Below, piece after piece: positions 1 through 8,044 of a stretch of DNA of 27,714 nt (its first letter is position 1; every line of letters begins with the position of its first letter). The translations under genes were made by a program, and so were the position numbers. The notes beneath the pieces were generated by a model, which was given only the letters and a program-made list of their open reading frames with translations, did not search any database and was not told the origin of the DNA. Source of the DNA: an uncultured Bacteroidales bacterium (GTDB lineage Bacteria; Bacteroidota; Bacteroidia; Bacteroidales; Muribaculaceae); assembly GCA_958418815.1 (NCBI GenBank), contig CATZGB010000038.1, positions 1 to 27,714 on the forward strand, read 5' to 3'.

Positions 1-55
1 TAGGTGCCAGCCCTAATTTTTCAATCGTTCAAAAAAAGTTTAGCGGACAGTAATA
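1..55. other. Possible junction with inserted DNA (candidate IS end)
   Basis: The methylase reading frame on the minus strand departs from its family pattern near position 55. The last few residues (tyrosine-rich, then CPLNFF) are followed at once by a stop at 29-31. On the minus strand the sequence from about position 50 reads CTGTCCGCTAAACT followed by a T-rich run. That looks like the terminal inverted repeat of an insertion sequence, but too little is visible to name a family. An ordinary frameshift or natural divergence could also explain the early stop. Confidence 0.35.
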
Positions 56-2734
56 ATAGAAAATGTGTCCTTCGAGGTTATCCACCAAAGAATCCTTGTC
101 CATATCCACCAGTCCTGACATATATTCGAGATTGACCTCTCCGTATTTATTGAGCGATGCAGTCAGTGACTCCAACGGTGTATCCACCGAAGTAACCTCG
201 TCAATGGCGAATGATACAGGATGATCGAAAATGTCAGCCTTGACAAACCGACCGTTCTCACCGCGCTCCAGTGCCAGTGCATCCCTGCCGTTGGCATCCA
301 TAAGAATAAATCTTACATTCTTTTTCTCATTGAGGTTGCCGTATTTCTCCACAAACTCATCATAATACTGATTGAGGTGTTCGCGCAGATGTTCCGACGG
401 TTCATGGGTCTCAGCCTCATAGTTGTAGAGTTGCTGGTAAGTCTCCGACATGGTGACATACAGCATGGCACGTTTCGCCTGTTCCGGCTTCAACTCCAAC
501 GGATTGAATGTAGCACCATTCTTGCGGACTTCCGATAGGAAGCCGACAAGACCGTCCTGAACGACCATACTGCCGTTGTGGTGGAAGAACTGAATATCCT
601 CCGAGAACGGGCGGGGTGACATATCGACCTCGGTTTTCTCCGGCTGCTGTGCCGCCACTCTTGGCTGTCTGCCGGGTATGAAAACGCCTTCGGTTTTCTC
701 GATTACAGTGCCACCCTCGACGATAGTTTCGGATTTATAATCCTTGTTGGCTTCTTTTTCAGCCGCCTGACGCTCACGCTCCGCAAGCTGGGCATATGCG
801 ATTGACATCATAGCCTCGTAGAACCCGTTGATAGGCGGATTATCATCCCAGTTCAGAGAACCGTAAAATTCCAGCTCCTTTTCAGTAAGCGGTCGGAATT
901 TATTTGTCGGCAACGGTTTGGCGTCAGCCCACGGTTTCGGCTTTTCGACCGGCTTTTCCTCCTTCTCTTTCTTTGGCACAGCAGTACGCTGGCGTTTTGG
1001 CGCGTCCCTCGGTTCCAGTTCCCCGAAAAGGTTATAGGCGAACAGACGCGGGTCGGGATTGTCGGAATAATCGGGACTGCCGTCGGTTTCTATCTCCTTG
1101 ACCGGCTCCAGCTTGGGTTCCGGCTTAGTCTCAACCTTAGGTAGCTGGTTAGGCGTAACCGTCTCGACCACTTTCTGCTTGGCGGTCTTTGTCAGCTTCG
1201 GGTCTTCGAGCTGTTCACAGATAGCCACACGTTGCCCGGCTCTTACGAGCTTAGGCAGGTATGTATCGATCGCATGATGCGGAAATCCGGCAAGCTCGAT
1301 ATATTTGTCACTGCCGTTGGCTCTGCGGGTCAAGGTTATACCCAGAATCTCCGACGCTTTTACCGCATCTTCGCCGAAAATCTCATAGAAATCACCAATG
1401 CGGAACAGCAGTATAGCATCGGGATGTTTCTTTTTCATCTCCTGATACTGTTGCATCAGAGGCGTATTGGTGAGGCTCGAATCCTTTTCTGCCTTCGGAG
1501 TTTTCTCCTTTGCCTCCAGTTTGGGTGTAGGCGTTGGAGGAACCGGGTCAGGCGTCGGCGGCTTGATACCGTTGGAATTATACAGTTCCAGATTCAGGCG
1601 CAGACGAAATGACAGGGTTAAAGCGTCATGCAGGTCACGGGCAATACCATATATGCCGTCCTTGTGGGTATAGACAATAGCGGGTTTGCCATACTGGTCA
1701 GTGCCGACTTTTGCATCGGTGCAGATTACATTCTGCGGAAACGCCTGAAAGAACTTGTTGCCCGGCACTTTCGTACCTCGGTCAACAACCGACTGGATGA
1801 AAAATTCTTCATCAGCAGACAATGACTTCTTTCCGGTGTGCTTCTGGAAAATAATCAGGTCAGAGCCAACATCAGTTCCGGCGTTGTCGCTGAAAGTGTT
1901 GTTAGGAAGTCGCAGAGCCGCCACGAGGTCAGCCTGTTTCACTAACTCCATTCTTATAAAGGGCGAAGCAGCGTTCATCACACCCTGCGACGAGATAAAG
2001 GCAATCAGTCCTCCCTCTCTCACTTGGTCAAGACCTTTGAGGAAGAAGTAGTTGTGCAACGACTTTGCCGCCTGACGGTAGCCAATTTCCTTGCTTGTCG
2101 CATAAACGGGGTCAGCCACAGCGAAATCTCCAAAAGGAACATTGGATGCAGCCACGTCGAAGTATCCTTTGAAATCACTTTCTATCTTCTCGAAGCCCTC
2201 TATGCGGGTTAGAATAGACGGGTGCAGGGCTGACAGAATTTTACCGGTGAGCAAATCCTTCTCATAGGCAAGCACTTCGGCACCGGGGTATCTGTCATTT
2301 CGCAGGAAAGAGTCTATAAAAGCCCCCTGTCCGGCAGAGGGTTCCAAAAATCTTTTGACATCGACCCCGGCATCTTTTAGAGCGTCGGAAATGGAGTCAA
2401 CAACAGGCTGAGGCGTATAGAATGCTGTCAGCACCGAGGCTTTGAGAGAATCCATATACTCCGCAAACTCCCTGTAATTGTGGCTGTAATCATGAATCAT
2501 ACGGCGCAGTTCCACCGTCGGCGCGAACAACTCTATATCCGACTTGCTCCACTTGTAGGCATCGGCAAGCTCGTTGGTATCGTTGAGGATACATTTCAAC
2601 CCGCCAAAGCCGGAGTACCTGCCGAGTACAACCCTCTCTATGGGGTCGGGAGCGCGCTTTTCAACACCGATCTGAAACGCACAGCGTATGGCATTGATAT
2701 TGTCGCGCATTGTCTGCAACTTATTGTAAGCCAT
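29..2734 (-). CDS. DNA N6-methylase-like protein with embedded MutS domain I, C-terminally truncated
   Basis: This 901-residue protein starts with a Rossmann-fold adenine methyltransferase domain. The SAM motif FLEPSAGQGAF lies at about 129-139. The catalytic motif reads SNVPFG at about 197-202, a variant of the usual NPPF/Y. A proline-rich linker (about 390-420) leads to a MutS domain I at about 424-510, with the mismatch-reading Phe-Tyr-Glu (GDFYEIF, 447-453) intact. No other MutS domain is present. A charged linker (510-700) and a C-terminal segment follow; in relatives this segment precedes a SNF2-type helicase. Here the protein ends right after it, so the helicase is probably lost. The gene overlaps the upstream DUF1896-like gene by 14 nt and is the last gene of the mob operon. 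Relatives are large accessory proteins of Bacteroidales mobile elements, perhaps anti-restriction or DNA-maintenance factors. Methylase and MutS-I assignments are firm from motifs; the role is inferred. Confidence 0.8.
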   Translation of the reverse strand: MAYNKLQTMRDNINAIRCAFQIGVEKRAPDPIERVVLGRYSGFGGLKCILNDTNELADAYKWSKSDIELFAPTVELRRMIHDYSHNYREFAEYMDSLKASVLTAFYTPQPVVDSISDALKDAGVDVKRFLEPSAGQGAFIDSFLRNDRYPGAEVLAYEKDLLTGKILSALHPSILTRIEGFEKIESDFKGYFDVAASNVPFGDFAVADPVYATSKEIGYRQAAKSLHNYFFLKGLDQVREGGLIAFISSQGVMNAASPFIRMELVKQADLVAALRLPNNTFSDNAGTDVGSDLIIFQKHTGKKSLSADEEFFIQSVVDRGTKVPGNKFFQAFPQNVICTDAKVGTDQYGKPAIVYTHKDGIYGIARDLHDALTLSFRLRLNLELYNSNGIKPPTPDPVPPTPTPKLEAKEKTPKAEKDSSLTNTPLMQQYQEMKKKHPDAILLFRIGDFYEIFGEDAVKASEILGITLTRRANGSDKYIELAGFPHHAIDTYLPKLVRAGQRVAICEQLEDPKLTKTAKQKVVETVTPNQLPKVETKPEPKLEPVKEIETDGSPDYSDNPDPRLFAYNLFGELEPRDAPKRQRTAVPKKEKEEKPVEKPKPWADAKPLPTNKFRPLTEKELEFYGSLNWDDNPPINGFYEAMMSIAYAQLAERERQAAEKEANKDYKSETIVEGGTVIEKTEGVFIPGRQPRVAAQQPEKTEVDMSPRPFSEDIQFFHHNGSMVVQDGLVGFLSEVRKNGATFNPLELKPEQAKRAMLYVTMSETYQQLYNYEAETHEPSEHLREHLNQYYDEFVEKYGNLNEKKNVRFILMDANGRDALALERGENGRFVKADIFDHPVSFAIDEVTSVDTPLESLTASLNKYGEVNLEYMSGLVDMDKDSLVDNLEGHIFYYYCPLNFF

Positions 2735-3176
2735 TGTCGAGAAGATATATTACAATTTTGCCTACAATTTCAGTCTCTTTCTGCTCCATTTCGAGAGCGT
2801 CCACGCCTATAGCCTGACGGTCAAACCCGTCAAACAGGTCGGGAATGTCGGTCATCACCTGAGTTGTCCAGTATTCCACCGCAACCTCGCTGTCAAGGTC
2901 GATAGTGTCACCGAAGTTGTCAAGTATGAGTCTGGAAACGATGTCATACTCCGACTCTCCTATATTGGTGAAAAGTGTCTGAATTGCCAGCTCCTCGGCA
3001 TCCTCCACTTCCGCGCCGTAACGGCGCGCGTCCTCGAATGTTTCAAGTGCCGCGATGGAATTGGTGATTATCTGCGGGTGTTCAGGGTCAACCTGATACC
3101 TGTTGGACTGGAGATAGTTCAACAGATAGGAATAATAAAAATTGAAGTCTGTTAGGCTTCGGTCTAATTCTAACAT
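2721..3176 (-). CDS. DUF1896-like small accessory protein
   Basis: A 151-residue acidic, soluble, mainly helical protein with no signal peptide. The length and pattern resemble the DUF1896 family found on Bacteroidales conjugative elements: an N-terminal YxxxLLxYL helix, then a middle segment with ALETFEDARRYGAEVEDAEELA and a later SEYDIVSRLI. The start at 3176 is preceded by the recurrent element leader (TCACCACTAAAC then ATCCACAATC), which supports it. It lies 30 nt downstream of mobC and overlaps the methylase start by 14 nt, so the two are probably translationally coupled. No biochemical function is known for the family, and none is assigned here. Confidence 0.6.
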   Translation of the reverse strand: MLELDRSLTDFNFYYSYLLNYLQSNRYQVDPEHPQIITNSIAALETFEDARRYGAEVEDAEELAIQTLFTNIGESEYDIVSRLILDNFGDTIDLDSEVAVEYWTTQVMTDIPDLFDGFDRQAIGVDALEMEQKETEIVGKIVIYLLDNGLQ

Positions 3177-3206
3177 GATTGTGGATAGTTTAGTGGTGAT
3201 TGTAAT

Positions 3207-5207
3207 TTACTTTGGCATGAACAGGTGCCGGAGTTCCGGGTCTGCCATGATACGCTGTTTCTCGTCGGAGATTATCTGTATCACGTCGGCTTTCACCTGT
3301 TCATAGTTGCGTTGGATTATCGCCTTCATGCGCGACTTGTCGGGAGTGCCGTCGTGGAAGTCTGTGAGTACGGGTATAGGCTTGTAGCGGTCTGTTTCCG
3401 CCTTTACTTTCGCGCTGTCAATCACTATCTCGGCATGAAATATCTTCTGGTCTATGCGCTCGTCGATATTGTCACAGACCGCCCCGACGAACATACCCTG
3501 CGTGAGAGTGGAAATCTTGCTCGGAGGTATGAGGCTGTCCATCTGCGTGTTGAAAGAGTGGCTCACGTCCTGACGGTTGATTGAGATTGACTGCCGCTTC
3601 TGGAGAACCTTGCCGAAACGCTCGGAGAGTGTCTTGGCGGTCTCTCCCACTACCTGCCCGGAGAAAATGTTGCCGACGGTGTTCATCACCACGGCAGCCT
3701 CCTTGTCGCCGTAGTCGCGTTTGAGCTGCGAGAAATCCTGAAAGCCGAGGCACACGGCAACCTTGTTGCTTCGGGCGGTGGCAATAAGCTGGTCAAGACC
3801 CTTGAAATATATCGTCGGCAGCTCGTCAATCAGCACACCACTTTTCAGCATACCTTTCTTGTTGATAATTTTGACGATACGGGAATTATACAGACCCAGT
3901 GCCGCGCCATAGATATTCTGGCGGTCGGGATTATTGCCGACACATAATATTTTCGGCTCATTCGGATTGTTGATGTCGAGAGTGAAATCATCTCCGGTCA
4001 TAACCCAGTATAACTGAGGCGAAATCATACGCGAAAGCGGGATTTTCGCCGATGCGATTTGCCCCATCAACTGCTCAGCCGCGCCACCCTGCCATGCGTC
4101 CATGAACGGTGACAGGTAGTTTTCCAATTCCGGATAGCTGGTTAAAATCGGGAATAAATCTTCATAACGGCGGTTGAGCAACTCTATGGCATGGGGAAAT
4201 GTGCAATATTTTCCTCCCTTGTAAATGCGGAGATACCATATTATGGCTGCGAACAGTACAATCGGTGACTCCACAAAGAAATCGCCCTGCTTGCTCACCC
4301 ACGACTTATTGAGGTTGAGCATTATAGTGTACGCACTCTCGTATGCGTCGGCGATATCGCTCATGAAATCGGGGTGAATAGGATTGCACCGGTGGCTCCG
4401 CTCAGGATCATCGAAATTTATCATATAGAATTTCGGCTTGACCTTGCCATATCCCTCCTTGTGATTGAGCAGATGGTTGTAGGCTATCATGCTCAAATCA
4501 GGGCTTTTGAAGTCATAGATATAGCCGCTGTAACCTTTCTCTATCATCTGTTTGATAAAGGAATTTATGACGGCATACGACTTGCCCGAACCGGGAGTAC
4601 CCAACACGATGGTGGCTCTGAACGGGTTGACGACGTTTATCCAGCCCTTGTGCCATTTCTTCTGATAGTAGAATCTGGTCGGCAGGTTTATGGAGTATTG
4701 ATTATCCATAAGTTTTGTTTCCTGCATGAAGCTCTCGTTCTCGTCGTTGAAACGGTCGTCCATCATATTGTTTTTCAGCATACGACCGGCCCATATTCCG
4801 CCCATGAGCAGGCAGATGTAGCCGGTGGCGGTAGTGCCGATATAGAGATACCTACAACCGAGTGGCAACATCCACCAGTTCATTAGGAACAGGATAATGC
4901 CTGTGCCGAGGGCAATGCCTATGTGCCGCCATGTTATATTCTCATTTTTCACGCCTCTGGTGCCGAAACATGACAGCCCCAGCAGTAGCAATGCGAAAAG
5001 TTTTGAGTTGAAAGTGTTGTTGAAAAGTCCGCAAGTACGGTTGAAGTTGGCGCAGATCTTGTCAACGGTTGAAATGAACCAGCCGCTGTCGGTGGCTTCC
5101 ACGCGGGTGAACCAGTACAGGTTGGTGACAACCAGCACGATACTGACCGCCCTAAGGAAGTCCATAATCTTTGCCAACGCTCTGAGATCATCCTCTTGTT
5201 GGCTCAT
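3207..5207 (-). CDS. mobC: MobC/TraG-type conjugative coupling protein (T4CP, VirD4-like)
   Basis: This 666-residue inner-membrane ATPase links the relaxase-DNA complex to the type IV secretion channel. About four hydrophobic segments lie in the first 140 residues. The N-terminus carries the YWF signature of the YWFCY domain (YWFTRVEATDSGWF, about 31-44) typical of Bacteroidales MobC proteins. Walker A is GTPGSGKS at 203-210, and Walker B is in VLIDELPTIYF in the second half. The TraG-like C-terminal region follows (RSNKVAVCLGFQDFSQL, then VVMNTVGNIFSGQ). Length is normal for the family and the gene looks intact. It starts 18 nt after the mobB stop in the same operon, with a weak form of the recurrent leader just upstream. 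Because the element carries its own coupling protein, it is likely self-transmissible rather than only mobilisable. Confidence 0.93.
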   Translation of the reverse strand: MSQQEDDLRALAKIMDFLRAVSIVLVVTNLYWFTRVEATDSGWFISTVDKICANFNRTCGLFNNTFNSKLFALLLLGLSCFGTRGVKNENITWRHIGIALGTGIILFLMNWWMLPLGCRYLYIGTTATGYICLLMGGIWAGRMLKNNMMDDRFNDENESFMQETKLMDNQYSINLPTRFYYQKKWHKGWINVVNPFRATIVLGTPGSGKSYAVINSFIKQMIEKGYSGYIYDFKSPDLSMIAYNHLLNHKEGYGKVKPKFYMINFDDPERSHRCNPIHPDFMSDIADAYESAYTIMLNLNKSWVSKQGDFFVESPIVLFAAIIWYLRIYKGGKYCTFPHAIELLNRRYEDLFPILTSYPELENYLSPFMDAWQGGAAEQLMGQIASAKIPLSRMISPQLYWVMTGDDFTLDINNPNEPKILCVGNNPDRQNIYGAALGLYNSRIVKIINKKGMLKSGVLIDELPTIYFKGLDQLIATARSNKVAVCLGFQDFSQLKRDYGDKEAAVVMNTVGNIFSGQVVGETAKTLSERFGKVLQKRQSISINRQDVSHSFNTQMDSLIPPSKISTLTQGMFVGAVCDNIDERIDQKIFHAEIVIDSAKVKAETDRYKPIPVLTDFHDGTPDKSRMKAIIQRNYEQVKADVIQIISDEKQRIMADPELRHLFMPK

Positions 5208-5225
5208 AAAAATGTAATTTGGGAG

Positions 5226-6515
5226 TTAAAACTTCGGTCTGTGACCCTTCTTCTTCTTACGCTGCATACGGCGTCGGAATTCCTCCTCGTCCGGATTGAC
5301 AGCCATTCCCGGCTGGAACAGGTCAAGTCCCGGAAGTGAGAAATCGTTGTCGCTGAGGCTGTCTCGTGACGGTGCGGCAGTCTGACGTTGGCCTTCCGCC
5401 TGACAATTCTGTGATGTCTCTTGTGGAGTGGCGGCTTCGGAGTCTGTCGCTTTTGGAGAGACAGTGACCGACGGAATTGTCTGCATCTGCGGGTTGTTGA
5501 ACCGCTCGTTGAGCGCGTTTGCAGAAAACTCCTTGCCGAGTCTGGAGCCATTGAGTACCGACATCGTGTTGTGGTCGATAAATGTAGCCCCGTAGATTCT
5601 GCCCTCGTCTGTGTAGCGGAACACGACATCTATATGTCTTTCCTTCAGCTTGGCAACGAAATCATCCTTGCCTGTGGCTGCGGCAAGGACATCGGCAACC
5701 GTCCGTTTCGTCGGAGCGGGATCAATCCTTTCTTTGGCGCGCCCGAAGCGTCCCTCTATCGCCTCCCTCCCTGCAAACTTGCCAAGTCTCGAAGCCTTGA
5801 ACGGATTGGCGACAACCTTGCCGTCATCGTCAGTCACGAAATATACCAGACCGTGGTACTCGCGTCCGTTCACCCTGCCGTCGGCAGGCTCGCACTTAAC
5901 ATTATACAGTGAGAGTATGGCGTTGTATTCGCCGAGGGTCTGGAATTTGTAGCGCATACCAACCATCTTCACGGTGTTGGCTACCTGACGTTTCAAATCT
6001 CCGTCGGGGTCAATCTTCCTGATCGGCATGTCCGGAGTGATTTTCTCTCGCTCGGTAACCTTCAGCCCGTATTTCTGCTCCAGCTCGCGGCACACCTTCT
6101 TGTTCTTGTAGAAGTTGTTGCGGTCTGAGATACAGCGTCCGTCAGTGCCGACACGCAGGGCAACGATATGGACGTGGTGGCGGTCTATGTCTTCGTGCTT
6201 CACTATGAGATATGGCATATCGGCGAAGCCCATCATCTGCATATAGTCGTGGGCAAGGCGGGTGAAGTCGGTATCGCTCAACCGGTCGTCGGGGTGTGGA
6301 TTTAGCGAGATGTGCATCATCGGACGCTCGGTGCGTGACGATGTGGGTATCCAGCGCATGAAGTCCTCGTAGGCACGGCGGATGTCAACCGTGCCGCTGC
6401 CGTCATTGAAAATCTTGTTGGTGTCAAGCACCCGTCCCCGTTCCTTGTTGATTTTCTCGCCGTTGTAGTTTATCGCGCCGTACAGGGAATTGCCTATCGA
6501 GATTTTAGCGACCAT
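5226..6515 (-). CDS. mobB: MobB relaxase (MOBP-type mobilization nuclease)
   Basis: A 429-residue relaxase expected to nick oriT, stay covalently bound to the 5' end and be exported with the strand. The N-terminus (MVAKISIGNSLYGAINYNG) contains candidate nucleophile tyrosines at 12 and 17. A conserved MHISLNPHP follows at about 67-75. The metal-binding histidine cluster is HEDIDRHHVHIV at 107-118, the hallmark of the relaxase/mobilization nuclease family. Residues after about 370 are low-complexity and polar and end in a basic RRRMQRKKKKGHRPKF tail, probably for DNA contact or translocation. It overlaps mobA by 22 nt and is followed by mobC after 18 nt, so it is translationally coupled to mobA. 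The family and intactness are clear; which tyrosine is catalytic is not. Confidence 0.93.
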   Translation of the reverse strand: MVAKISIGNSLYGAINYNGEKINKERGRVLDTNKIFNDGSGTVDIRRAYEDFMRWIPTSSRTERPMMHISLNPHPDDRLSDTDFTRLAHDYMQMMGFADMPYLIVKHEDIDRHHVHIVALRVGTDGRCISDRNNFYKNKKVCRELEQKYGLKVTEREKITPDMPIRKIDPDGDLKRQVANTVKMVGMRYKFQTLGEYNAILSLYNVKCEPADGRVNGREYHGLVYFVTDDDGKVVANPFKASRLGKFAGREAIEGRFGRAKERIDPAPTKRTVADVLAAATGKDDFVAKLKERHIDVVFRYTDEGRIYGATFIDHNTMSVLNGSRLGKEFSANALNERFNNPQMQTIPSVTVSPKATDSEAATPQETSQNCQAEGQRQTAAPSRDSLSDNDFSLPGLDLFQPGMAVNPDEEEFRRRMQRKKKKGHRPKF

Positions 6516-6919
6516 TGTTCATCGAACCTCTGCGCGAGTGCCACAATCTCGCTGTTGACCTTGATGAGTTCAATCGTCAGCTTCTCCAGTTTATAGAGAG
6601 CCGACATCGCCTTCTTCTCGGTGAAATTTTCACGGAGGGTCTTGATCACGTTGTCGTATGACACCCCCAGAGTCCTGAAAAGAGAGTTGAGCGATGATAG
6701 CTTGTCGATGAACACGCGGGTGTTCTCGTCGATGGTATATACCTTAAACGGCTTCTGAAAGATGAAATTCTTTATGAACGCTCCCTTGCTTTCAAGTCCG
6801 GAACGCTCGAACATGGCGAGGAAACGTGCGTTTTCCTCTGCGTTGAACCGCACTACATAGCGGTTGACCGACGGATCGGTCTTGGGGCGTCGTCCGCCCC
6901 GGCTGGTAATCTGGGTCAT
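6494..6919 (-). CDS. mobA: MobA mobilization accessory DNA-binding protein
   Basis: A 141-residue basic protein starting MTQITSRGGRRPKTDPS. The N-terminal basic stretch followed by NRYVVRFNAEENARFLAMFERSG is a ribbon-helix-helix-like pattern, as in MobA-family relaxosome proteins that recognise oriT and recruit the relaxase. A longer frame extends upstream to 7087. The start at 6919 is preferred because the upstream part codes for a non-conserved cysteine- and histidine-rich tail inside the inverted repeats, and because the recurrent leader (ACACCACTTAAATCCAC) lies just before this ATG. It overlaps mobB by 22 nt and is the first gene of the mob operon, next to the proposed oriT. Confidence 0.85.
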   Translation of the reverse strand: MTQITSRGGRRPKTDPSVNRYVVRFNAEENARFLAMFERSGLESKGAFIKNFIFQKPFKVYTIDENTRVFIDKLSSLNSLFRTLGVSYDNVIKTLRENFTEKKAMSALYKLEKLTIELIKVNSEIVALAQRFDEQWSLKSR

Positions 6920-7010
6920 AAAAAGTGGATTTAAGTGGTGTAACCGCATTGCGGTAGCGGAAGCCGGCGCAGCCCGTCGCATGGATTTACGACTTCGGAG
7001 TGAATCTTCC

Positions 7011-7024
7011 CAATGTTTACATTG
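7011..7024. repeat. Perfect small inverted repeat in the mobA-traA intergenic region
   Basis: CAATG (7011-7015), a TTTA spacer and CATTG (7020-7024) form a 5-bp perfect inverted repeat directly abutting the larger hairpin at 7024-7078. It is part of a cluster of dyad symmetries upstream of mobA. Confidence 0.6.
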
Positions 7025-7078
7025 CAAGTGTTTTCCGTGGCACAATCTTCGATTCGTGTGCCGGGAAACATAACTTGC
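7024..7078. repeat. Large nested hairpin, candidate oriT core
   Basis: Three stacked stems share one axis. GCAAGT (7024-7029) pairs with ACTTGC (7073-7078). GTTTTCC (7030-7036) pairs with GGGAAAC (7063-7069) with one G-T wobble. GGCACA (7039-7044) pairs with TGTGCC (7057-7062), and AATC/GATT lies inside around a TTC loop. It sits about 105 bp upstream of mobA, in the gap separating the mob operon from the tra operon. oriT sites of relaxase-carrying elements often sit next to the mob genes and contain such inverted repeats. The structure is seen directly; the oriT role is inferred. Confidence 0.5.
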
Positions 7079-7080
7079 AG

Positions 7081-7094
7081 TGTTCATGTGAACA
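7081..7094. repeat. Perfect palindrome next to the oriT candidate
   Basis: TGTTCA and TGAACA flank a TG spacer, a 6-bp perfect dyad. This is the usual shape of a dimeric repressor operator or a relaxosome accessory-protein site. It lies 2 bp beyond the large hairpin, about 160 bp upstream of mobA. Confidence 0.5.
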
Positions 7095-7214
7095 TCCTTT
7101 CCTATTATGAAATACGGTGGTGTCTGTGTCGGGGCTGCCCGGTGATGTCCCGATGGCGTGATTACCGTGATTTCAGCGGCGCGGCGGTATTGTGATGCCG
7201 TAATGCTTCCATAA

Positions 7215-7238
7215 ATTTACGAAAATAATCGCGTAAAT
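7215..7238. repeat. Inverted repeat ATTTACG/CGTAAAT
   Basis: ATTTACG (7215-7221) and CGTAAAT (7232-7238) form a 7-bp perfect inverted repeat with a 10-nt AT-rich spacer, placing the two arms about 1.6 helical turns apart. A regulatory site for mobA or a relaxosome site is possible. Confidence 0.45.
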
Positions 7239-7357
7239 CCTAACAACGGAAGAAAAAAGTCCGAGAAAAAAACGGCATACAGTATCGCAGACCAGACCGA
7301 TAAGACTCCGGCTGTAAAAAAATCGAAGTTGAAATGTTAAAAATTTTGGCAAAAAAT

Positions 7358-7397
7358 TTGGACATAGCCGGACATACTTGGACATAGTCGGACAAAC
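7358..7397. repeat. Tandem 20-bp repeat: four GGACA half-sites at exact 10-bp spacing
   Basis: Two tandem 20-bp units (7358-7377 and 7378-7397) differ at two positions. Each contains two GGACA cores, so GGACA begins at 7360, 7370, 7380 and 7390. One-helical-turn phasing puts all four on the same DNA face, as expected for cooperative binding of a regulator, iteron-binding or relaxosome protein. The array is between the mob and tra operons and could control either or both. Confidence 0.65.
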
Positions 7398-7685
7398 AGC
7401 GGAATCACAGGGAATTGGATTATTTTCTGATTTGACAAATTGGAAATTTATTTGTTTCTTTGTGTAGAGATTGACAGTTAAACCTGCCTTCAAGGAGTTC
7501 AACTTACAGACTTTATTATAGAACTATCCATTGAACTGCAAGTATGATTTTCAATCTGTCTTTAGAACATTGGTATTATTGACAGGTATGCCTGATTACA
7601 GACAAATCTATATCCTTCCTTACAGTTCAACTTATAGATATGGAAATGGAACTGCTTAATGAACGATATTGAGATTGTCTTAAAG
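7398..7685. other. AT-rich gene-free stretch
   Basis: About 290 bp of AT-rich sequence between the GGACA array and the possible tra promoter. No convincing coding frame, strong hairpin or repeat was found here. It may contain additional promoters for the divergent operons, but none matches the TAnnTTTG consensus. Confidence 0.4.
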
Positions 7686-7717
7686 ATTGATTTACCTGTA
7701 ATATTATCTATTGTTTG
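7686..7717 (+). promoter_or_regulatory. Possible Bacteroidales promoter for the tra operon
   Basis: ATTG at 7686-7689 is followed 19 nt later by TATTGTTTG at 7709-7717. This resembles the -33 TTG and -7 TAnnTTTG boxes but with one extra base in the -7 box. If used, it would give traA a leader of about 320 nt. The match is imperfect. Confidence 0.3.
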
Positions 7718-7748
7718 AATGACAAATATATTTATCTATAGTTCATAA

Positions 7749-7772
7749 CTTCAAGGCTTCAAGGCTTGATGG
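7749..7772. repeat. Three tandem 8-bp units in the tra leader
   Basis: CTTCAAGG is repeated twice (7749-7756, 7757-7764) and followed by a diverged unit, CTTGATGG (7765-7772). It would lie near the start of the traA leader. Function unknown. Confidence 0.5.
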
Positions 7773-7872
7773 CTACGGACGGTAGATAGAAAGCACCGCT
7801 AAGTTCCACATCCAAACCAGAACCGTACAATGACTGACAGATCCAACCTTTCCCGGCTTACTTAGCCGATGC

Positions 7873-7912
7873 CCTCCTGACAGCGGAGGAAGGTCGCTCC
7901 ATGCGGCATGGA
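7873..7912 (+). promoter_or_regulatory. Two hairpins in the traA leader
   Basis: CCTCC (7873-7877) pairs with GGAGG (7885-7889). A second dyad, TCCATGC and GCATGGA around a single base (7898-7912), follows. Neither has a T-tract, so they are not simple terminators. Leader-level control of the tra operon is possible but not shown. Confidence 0.4.
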
Positions 7913-8044
7913 AAGCTGTCATCCCAAGCATAGCCTGTGCCGGCACCGCTTCGCGCCGATAGAAGCCCGGTCTATACGTGTCAGGAGTCACGCTGACGGT
8001 CACCGCTATGCAGTCACCACTACATCCATTTTCAAATCTCATTT

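Noticed and set aside
4374..4886. 170-residue open frame opposite mobC
   Set aside because: It lies fully antisense to the conserved coupling-protein gene, and has no recognisable domain or leader; typical shadow frame.
7358..7397. CRISPR array
   Set aside because: The units are 20 bp, directly tandem without spacers, and no cas gene is present.
7773..8042. 89-residue minus-strand frame upstream of traA
   Set aside because: No conserved pattern, and it overlaps hairpins and the traA leader.
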